From: Limnohabitans sp.
Lineage (GTDB): Bacteria > Pseudomonadota > Gammaproteobacteria > Burkholderiales > Burkholderiaceae_C
NCBI GenBank assembly: GCA_021731425.1
Contig: JAKFXJ010000380.1
Location: 1-11,460 of the forward strand
Reading direction: 5' to 3'
Length of the DNA stretch: 11,460 nt
In this document: piece by piece, positions 6,708 to 11,460 of the stretch
How the letters are laid out: every line of letters begins with the position of its first letter
How positions within the stretch are numbered: the first letter of the stretch is position 1
The notes under the pieces: generated by a model
The model's input: only the letters and a program-made list of their open reading frames with translations
Database searches by the model: none
Told to the model about the DNA's origin: nothing
Made by a program: the position numbers and the translations under genes

Positions 6708-7799
6708 TCAGCTCAACAGGGCCTGGGCAAACTCGCGGGCATTGAAGGTTTCCAGGTCTTCCAACTTTTCGCCCACGCCAATGAAGTACACCGGAATCGG
6801 CTTTTCGCGGGCGATGGCGCACAGCACCCCGCCTTTAGCCGTGCCGTCCAGCTTGGTCACGATCAATCCTGTCAGGCCCAGGGTGTCGTCAAAGGCTTTG
6901 ACTTGGGCCAAAGCGTTTTGCCCGGTGTTGCCATCGATCACCAGCAGCACCTCGTGGGGGGCCGTGCCATCGGCCTTTTGCACCACACGCTTGATCTTTT
7001 TCAGCTCTTCCATCAGGTGCAGCTGCGTGGGCAGGCGCCCAGCCGTGTCCACCAGCACCACATCACGCCCGCGTGCACGGCCAGCGCTCACGGCGTCAAA
7101 GCTCACAGCGGCGGGGTCGCCGCCTTGCTGGCTGATGATCTCGACCGTGTTGCGGGTGGCCCAAACGGCGAGCTGCTCTTTGGCAGCAGCACGGAAGGTG
7201 TCGGCCGCAGCCAGCAGCACACTCAGGCCTTCGTCGGCCAGGTGTTTGGTCAGTTTGCCAATCGAGGTGGTTTTGCCCGCGCCGTTGACGCCCGCCACCA
7301 TGATCACGGTGGGGTGGTGATCGCCAATGCTCAGGGGCTTTTGCAAGGGTTGCAGCAAGTCGGTGATGGCATCGGCCAACAGGGTTTTGACTTGTGAAGG
7401 GTCGGTGGCCTTGCTGTCTTTCACGCGGCGCTTGAGGTCTTGCAGCAAGTGCTCGGTGGCTTTAACCCCGGTGTCGGCCACCAGCAGCGCGGTTTCCAGC
7501 TCTTCAAAGAGTTCGTCGTCGATGCGTGTGCCGGTGAAAACGGTGGTGATGCTGGAGCCGGTCTTGCGCAATCCGGCTTTGAGGCGGTCGAGCCAGCCCT
7601 GTCGTGCGGCGGGGGCGGCAGTTGTTGCCTCTGCCGCGCTCGGTGCAGCCGCTGAGGGGGTGCTGGCAGGCGCGGGTGCCTGTGCGGCCACGGGTGCTGA
7701 AACGGCGGGGGTAGCAGCGGGCGAAACAGCGGGTGTGGCTGCCGCTGGCGGCGATGGGACCTCAGCAGGTGGGGATTTTTTTTTGAAGAAACTGAACAT
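6708..7799 (-). CDS. ftsY: Signal recognition particle receptor FtsY
   Basis: The protein has 363 residues. It is the SRP receptor GTPase that brings ribosomes translating membrane proteins to the inner membrane. It starts with an amphipathic, basic segment (FSFFKKK), followed by an Ala/Pro-rich low-complexity A domain (about 10-66). The N domain starts near 68. The G domain has G1 GVNGAGKTT (170-178), the insertion-box motif ADTFRAAAKEQL (199-210), G3 DTAGR (251-255) and G4 TKLDGTAKGG (315-324). ATG 7799 fits the known N-terminus; an ATG at 7820 would add seven residues, and there is no clear ribosome binding site at either. The reading frame stays open to 8204 but that extension overlaps the divergent peptidase gene and is spurious. 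rpoH follows 157 bp downstream. Confidence 0.96.
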   Translation of the reverse strand: MFSFFKKKSPPAEVPSPPAAATPAVSPAATPAVSAPVAAQAPAPASTPSAAAPSAAEATTAAPAARQGWLDRLKAGLRKTGSSITTVFTGTRIDDELFEELETALLVADTGVKATEHLLQDLKRRVKDSKATDPSQVKTLLADAITDLLQPLQKPLSIGDHHPTVIMVAGVNGAGKTTSIGKLTKHLADEGLSVLLAAADTFRAAAKEQLAVWATRNTVEIISQQGGDPAAVSFDAVSAGRARGRDVVLVDTAGRLPTQLHLMEELKKIKRVVQKADGTAPHEVLLVIDGNTGQNALAQVKAFDDTLGLTGLIVTKLDGTAKGGVLCAIAREKPIPVYFIGVGEKLEDLETFNAREFAQALLS

Positions 7800-7827
7800 A
7801 GCGTGGATTTCAAGGATCATGCATTCT

Positions 7828-9276
7828 ATGAAACCGAACTTTCTCTTGGGACTTTCTTTGGCCACAGCCCTGTTGACCAGCTGCTTCAGCGCCTCGGCGC
7901 AGCCCCCACAAGGCCAGGCGGCGCCCCAGACTTCAGGCCAGGCCCCAGCGGCCAGCGTGGCCCAGGTGCACACCTTCACCTTGGCCAATGGCATGGCGCT
8001 GTGGGTCAAACCCGATCGCCGCGCCCCCACAGCGGTGCACATGGTGTGGTTGCGTGTGGGCTCCATGGACGAGGTGGACGGCACCAGTGGTGTGGCCCAT
8101 GTGCTCGAGCACATGCTGTTCAAGGGCACGCCCACTTTGGCCGTGGGCGAGTTTTCCAGGCGTGTGGCCGCTTTGGGTGGGCGCGAAAACGCCTTCACCG
8201 CCAAGGACTACACCGGTTACTACCAGCAGATTCCGTCGAACCAACTCGAAGCCGTGATGCGCCTGGAGTCGGACCGCTTTGCCAACAACCAGTGGCCCGA
8301 TGCCGAATTTGCCAAAGAACTCGAGGTGGTGAAAGAAGAGCGCCGCCTGCGCACCGACGACAACCCCCGCGCCCAGTTGCACGAAATGCTCTCGGCCACC
8401 GCCTTGACCGCGTCCCCTTATCGCCGCCCCATCGTCGGCTGGATGAGCGACCTCGAGGCCATGACGGCACAAGACGCCCGCGACTTTTACCGCAAGTGGT
8501 ACAGCCCGGCCAACGCGGTGGTGGTGGTGGCGGGCGATGTGGACCCGCTGCAAGTCAAAGCGCTGGCTGAAAAATACTACGGCGTCATCCCGACCCGCGC
8601 TGTGCCGGAGCGCAAACCCCGTGAGGAGCCAGCGCAGCAAGGCCTGCGCCGATTCGAATTCAAAGCCCCGGCCGAGCAGTCGTATGTGGCGCTGGCCTTC
8701 AAGGTGCCGCGCTTGGCGAGCCTCGCGGCCTCGCCCGAGCACGACGATGCCCTGGCCCTGACGGTGCTGGCGGCCGTGCTCGACGGTTATAGCGGCGCCA
8801 GGCTCGACCGAGCACTGACCCAAGGCGAAAACCGGCTGGCCGACAGCGCGGGTGCTTACAACGGCCTCATGGGCCGTGGACCGCAGTTCTTCTATTTGGA
8901 AGGTGTGCCCGCCAAAGGCCAAACCCCTGAAGCCTTGGAAGCGGCCTTGCGGGCGCAGGTGCAGCGCGTGGCCACCGAAGGCGTGAACGAGGCCGAGCTG
9001 CAGCGTGTCAAAACCCAATGGGTGGCCAGCGAAATCTACAAACTCGACTCGGTCTTTAACCAAGCCCGCGAGCTCGGCGTGGCCTGGACGCTGGGATTGC
9101 CGCCGGACTACGGGGCGCAGCTGATCGCCCGTCTGCGGCAAGTCACGCCCGCCCAAGTGCAGGCCGTGGCGCAAAAGTATTTTGGGGACGACAGCCTCAC
9201 CGTGGCGACTTTGCGGCCACAGCCTTTGTCGGGCCAGCCCCGGGCGCGTCGCGCCTTGCCCGGCGCACGCCATTGA
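7828..9276 (+). CDS. M16B family zinc metallopeptidase, catalytic subunit
   Basis: The protein has 482 residues from ATG 7828. AAGGA lies 11 bases upstream; ATG 7819 adds three residues but would leave only 2 bases after AAGGA. The N-terminus is an export signal. It contains a lipobox-like LTSC (Cys19) and also an ASA cleavage site just after it, so lipoprotein or periplasmic protein are both possible. The zinc motif HVLEH is at 91-95, and the third ligand is likely Glu170 or Glu171 in EVVKEERR, the classic inverted zincin spacing. The C-terminal half has the second peptidase_M16 fold. It lies 21 bp before a non-catalytic paralogue and probably pairs with it in the periplasm. The peptide substrates are unknown. 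The divergent ftsY start is 28 bp away. Confidence 0.93.
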   Translation: MKPNFLLGLSLATALLTSCFSASAQPPQGQAAPQTSGQAPAASVAQVHTFTLANGMALWVKPDRRAPTAVHMVWLRVGSMDEVDGTSGVAHVLEHMLFKGTPTLAVGEFSRRVAALGGRENAFTAKDYTGYYQQIPSNQLEAVMRLESDRFANNQWPDAEFAKELEVVKEERRLRTDDNPRAQLHEMLSATALTASPYRRPIVGWMSDLEAMTAQDARDFYRKWYSPANAVVVVAGDVDPLQVKALAEKYYGVIPTRAVPERKPREEPAQQGLRRFEFKAPAEQSYVALAFKVPRLASLAASPEHDDALALTVLAAVLDGYSGARLDRALTQGENRLADSAGAYNGLMGRGPQFFYLEGVPAKGQTPEALEAALRAQVQRVATEGVNEAELQRVKTQWVASEIYKLDSVFNQARELGVAWTLGLPPDYGAQLIARLRQVTPAQVQAVAQKYFGDDSLTVATLRPQPLSGQPRARRALPGARH

Positions 9277-9297
9277 TCGCCCAACAAGCGCCTCGCC

Positions 9298-10698
9298 ATG
9301 AAAGTCCAACACCCCATGTCCCTGATGACTTCTTTGAACGCCCTCGCTTGGCGGCGCACGGCCTTGGCACTGGCCTGTTGGGCCTCAGCCAGCTGGGCGC
9401 AGGCTTCTTTGCCCATTCAACACTGGACCCAGCCCAGCGGTGCGCGGGTTTATTTGGTGGAGAGTCACGCTATCCCCATGGTCGATGTGCAGATCGACAT
9501 CGACGCGGGCAGCCGCCGTGACCCGGCGGCGCAGGCGGGCCTGGCCTCGATCATGGCCGGTCAAATGGCCAACGGCACCCGTGCCGAACCGCAAGTGCAA
9601 GGGCAGGGCCCAGGCCCTTACCCCCAAGCCATGGACGAAAACCAGATCGGTGAAGCCTGGGCCGATCTGGGCGCCAGCTTTGGGGCCAGTGCGGGCGGTG
9701 ACCGCATGAGCTTTGGCCTGCGCAGCCTGAGCTACCCCGACTTGCTGGCCAAAGCCGTGGCGCTGGCTGCGCGGCAAATGGCCCACCCTGCTTTCCCCGA
9801 AGCCATGTGGTTGCGCGACCGCGAACGCATCAGTGCCTCCATCCGCGAATCACTCACCAAGCCCGGCACGGTGGTGCAGCAGCGCTTTGCCCAAGCCGTA
9901 TATGGCACGCACCCTTATGGCCAACGCGCCACGCCCGAGACCCTTGGGCGCATTGGTGTGCAAGACCTGAAAAATCTGCACGCCCAGGCCCTGCGGGCTT
10001 GCCGCGCCACAGTCAGTGTGGTGGGCGCTTTGACCCGGGCGCAGGCGGACGACTTGGTGCAGCGCCTGCTGGCGCAGTGGCCCCGCGAGTCAGGCTGCCC
10101 CAGCTTGCCGCCTGTGCCCGAAGTGGTACCACTGGCCGCCGCACAAAACCTGAACTTACCCTTTGACTCGGCCCAAGCCCATGTGCTGATTGGCCAGCCC
10201 GGCTACAAGCGCACCGACCCTGACTTTTTTGCCCTGCTGGTGGGCAACCACATTTTGGGCGGTGGCGGTTTTGTCTCGCGCCTGACCGAGCAGGTGCGAG
10301 AAAAACGGGGTCTGAGTTACAGCGTCTACAGCGCTTTTGCACCGGGCCTACACGCTGGGGCCTTCACTGTGGGTCTGCAAACCCGGCCTGACCAGGCCAA
10401 ACAAGCCGTGGCCGTGGCCCAAGAGGTGGTGCAAGACTTTGTCCGCCAGGGCCCGACCGAAGCCGAGTTGACAGCGGCCAAATCCAACCTGGTGGGTGGC
10501 TTTGCGCTGCGCATTGACAGCAACCGCAAGCTGCTGGACAACGTGGCCAACATCGCCTGGAACCGGTTGCCACTGGACTATCTGAGCACCTGGACGCGCA
10601 ACATAGAGCGCGTGACCGCGGCCGATGTACAACGCGCCATGGCCCGGGTGCTGCAGCCCGAGCGCATGGTGACGGTGGTGGTGGGCGCTTCGCCTTGA
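9298..10698 (+). CDS. M16B family peptidase-like protein, non-catalytic partner
   Basis: The protein has 466 residues and begins with a signal peptide likely cleaved after WAQA (about residue 37). It shares the M16 fold with the preceding gene, but where that has HVLEH this one reads GLASIMAGQMANGT (81-94), so zinc cannot bind. It keeps the glycine-rich loop and Arg/Tyr region GGGGFVSRLTEQVREKRG followed by LSYSVYSAF near residues 321-346, typical of the R/Y subunit in heterodimeric M16B enzymes, where these residues hold substrate. The tandem order supports co-expression with the active subunit. The start is uncertain: in-frame ATGs at 9316 and 9325 could also serve, and no strong ribosome binding site marks any of them. 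Confidence 0.9.
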   Translation: MKVQHPMSLMTSLNALAWRRTALALACWASASWAQASLPIQHWTQPSGARVYLVESHAIPMVDVQIDIDAGSRRDPAAQAGLASIMAGQMANGTRAEPQVQGQGPGPYPQAMDENQIGEAWADLGASFGASAGGDRMSFGLRSLSYPDLLAKAVALAARQMAHPAFPEAMWLRDRERISASIRESLTKPGTVVQQRFAQAVYGTHPYGQRATPETLGRIGVQDLKNLHAQALRACRATVSVVGALTRAQADDLVQRLLAQWPRESGCPSLPPVPEVVPLAAAQNLNLPFDSAQAHVLIGQPGYKRTDPDFFALLVGNHILGGGGFVSRLTEQVREKRGLSYSVYSAFAPGLHAGAFTVGLQTRPDQAKQAVAVAQEVVQDFVRQGPTEAELTAAKSNLVGGFALRIDSNRKLLDNVANIAWNRLPLDYLSTWTRNIERVTAADVQRAMARVLQPERMVTVVVGASP

Positions 10699-10739
10699 CA
10701 TCCAGGCCATGGGCAGGTCTGGCCGCTGAGCCAGCCAGC

Positions 10740-11210
10740 TCAAGCCCGGCCCAAAACCAGCTGCATGCTTTCTTTGACCTCTTCCATCACCACATAGCTG
10801 TGCGACTCGGCTGGCACCGGGATGTTCTTGAGCAATTTACCCAGTAAGCTGCGGTAATCGCTCATGCCCTTCAGGCGGGCCTTGATCAGGTAGTCAAAAC
10901 TGCCTGACACCAGGTGGCACTCCATCACCTCGGGCAAGGCCTGCATCGCGGCACGCACTTTTTCAAACACCTCGTCCGATTTGCTGGACAGGCGAATCTC
11001 CACAAAGACCAGCAGCGTGCGCCCCAGCGCCTGGGGGTGCAGGTGAGCGTGGTAGCCGGTGATCACACCTTCGCGTTCCATGCGGCGCACCCGCTCGGTG
11101 CAGGGCGAGGCCGATAGGCCCACCCGCTCGGCCAGCTCGGTCATGCTCAGGCGGCCTTGGGCCTGCAGGGCGTCCAGGATTTTCAGGTCGATGCGGTCAA
11201 GTTCGGTCAT
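10740..11210 (-). CDS. Lrp/AsnC family transcriptional regulator
   Basis: The protein has 156 residues, the normal family length. The N-terminal helix-turn-helix (about 5-52) includes LDRIDLKILDALQAQGRLS, TELAERVGLSASPCTERVRRME and EGVITGYHA. The C-terminal ligand-binding and oligomerisation (RAM) domain spans about 65-150 with VMECHLVSGSFDYLIKA. It is divergent from dadA, an arrangement in which such regulators commonly control amino acid catabolism, so a D- or L-alanine-type ligand is likely but inferred. It converges with the M16 pair after a 41-bp gap that contains only a short hairpin (10719-10734) without a T-run. On the minus strand TTGAAA (11273-11278) is a possible -35 for its own promoter, next to the repeats described in the intergenic region. 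Confidence 0.92.
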   Translation of the reverse strand: MTELDRIDLKILDALQAQGRLSMTELAERVGLSASPCTERVRRMEREGVITGYHAHLHPQALGRTLLVFVEIRLSSKSDEVFEKVRAAMQALPEVMECHLVSGSFDYLIKARLKGMSDYRSLLGKLLKNIPVPAESHSYVVMEEVKESMQLVLGRA

Positions 11211-11250
11211 TTCACTGCGCAGCCTTTACAGAGAGTGCTGTTGGAGTTGA

Positions 11251-11328
11251 ATTTCACTGGAAGTGTCAGTATTTTCAATGAAATTCACTGATAAGTGATT
11301 TCTAGAATCCATTTCATTGCACTAATGA
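11251..11328. promoter_or_regulatory. Phased repeats in the lrp-dadA intergenic region, putative Lrp-type operator
   Basis: Three related 9-mers lie in the same direction: ATTTCACTG (11251), AATTCACTG (11282) and ATTTCATTG (11311), 31 and 29 bp apart. Each is followed by an inverted partner, giving dyads CACT-N3-AGTG (11255-11265), TCACT-N4-AGTGA (11285-11298) and TCATT-N5-AATGA (11314-11328). A further dyad TTTCA-A-TGAAA (11273-11283) lies between the first two. About three helical turns between sites suits the DNA wrapping of Lrp-family octamers. TAGAAT (11303-11308) is a possible dadA -10 box between the second and third repeat, without a good -35, as at activator-dependent promoters. Binding by the adjacent regulator is inference. 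Confidence 0.6.
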
Positions 11329-11340
11329 GAGGTCAGGTCC

Positions 11341-11460
11341 ATGAAAGTCCTTGTTTTGGGTTCCGGTGTCATTGGCACCACCACCGCTTATTTTTTGGCC
11401 CGTGCCGGGGCTGAGGTGACCGTGATCGACCGCCAAAGCGGCCCCGCTTTGGAGACCAGT
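11341..11460 (+). CDS. dadA: D-amino acid dehydrogenase, N-terminal part (cut by window end)
   Basis: Only the first 40 codons are present. The protein starts [20 protein letters not shown] with the FAD-binding GxGxxG motif (Gly7 to Gly12), followed by EVTVIDRQ, where the acidic end of the second strand contacts the FAD ribose. This beginning is very like DadA, the flavoprotein that oxidatively deaminates D-amino acids, mainly D-alanine, at the inner membrane. Other FAD-dependent amine oxidoreductases start similarly, so the specific name rests on the match at the N-terminus and on the divergent Lrp-type gene. A GAGG element about 8 bases upstream supports the start. The gene continues beyond the window. 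Confidence 0.8.
   Translation, partial: MKVLVLGSGVIGTTTAYFLARAGAEVTVIDRQSGPALETS

Noticed and set aside
7800..8204. The ftsY reading frame is open for 135 more codons upstream.
   Set aside because: The extension overlaps the well-supported M16 peptidase on the other strand and has no membrane or FtsY-like features. FSFFKKK at 7799 is a typical FtsY start.
7933..9312. A 459-codon open frame on the minus strand opposite the first M16 peptidase.
   Set aside because: It is the antisense shadow of a GC-rich gene: His/Arg/Gly-rich, no recognisable domain, while the plus strand has a clear zinc peptidase.
10699..10739. CTGGC/GCCAG hairpin between the converging M16 and Lrp-type genes.
   Set aside because: The stem is only 5 bp and no T-run follows on either strand, so I do not call it a terminator.
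11232..11240. AGAGTGCTG upstream of the Lrp-type gene resembles half a CIRCE element.
   Set aside because: There is no inverted second arm at the 9-base spacing, so it is not an HrcA site.

Overview
The window looks like a GC-rich betaproteobacterial chromosome segment, most likely Burkholderiales and probably Comamonadaceae. The evidence is the cytochrome c oxidase assembly cluster with an antisense twin-transmembrane (DUF2909-type) gene, a Bug-family solute-binding protein, and a CIRCE operator in front of rpoH. This assignment rests on gene content and protein style, not on a database search. All genes appear intact except dadA, which is cut by the right edge. I see no mobile element, CRISPR array, tRNA or rRNA, and no intergenic gap longer than 300 bases.

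Layout. Bases 1-102 are a perfect 50-bp inverted repeat around a bidirectional terminator, possibly an assembly fold-back at a contig end. A small twin-membrane gene (135-368, minus) follows. The plus-strand aa3 oxidase assembly operon runs from 383 to 4436: SURF1, a membrane-anchored SCO-like protein, COX15/CtaA heme A synthase, CtaB heme O synthase and SCO1/SenC lipoprotein. CtaB and CtaA make heme A from heme B, SCO proteins handle copper for oxidase subunits, and SURF1 helps insert heme. Spacing is tight (3-13 bp or overlapping), so the five genes are probably one transcript.

The minus strand from 7799 to 4494 carries ftsY (signal recognition particle receptor), rpoH (heat-shock sigma factor) and a tctC/Bug-type periplasmic binding protein. 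rpoH has a perfect CIRCE element about 30 bp before its start and an intrinsic terminator after its stop. Heat shock control therefore appears to link HrcA repression to sigma-32 synthesis.

Divergent from ftsY is a plus-strand pair of M16B peptidases. The first has the HxxEH zinc motif. The second lacks it but keeps the Arg/Tyr region of a non-catalytic partner, as in heterodimeric M16B enzymes. The window ends with an Lrp/AsnC regulator (minus) divergent from the start of dadA (D-amino acid dehydrogenase). Their 130-bp intergenic region holds three ATTTCAYTG-like repeats about 30 bp apart, each with partial dyad symmetry, which fits a phased Lrp-type operator.

Most of this is ordinary core-genome content. 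The points most worth checking are the edge palindrome, the second SCO-like protein with preserved copper ligands, the CIRCE-rpoH control region, and the phased operator before dadA. I found no convincing undescribed system.
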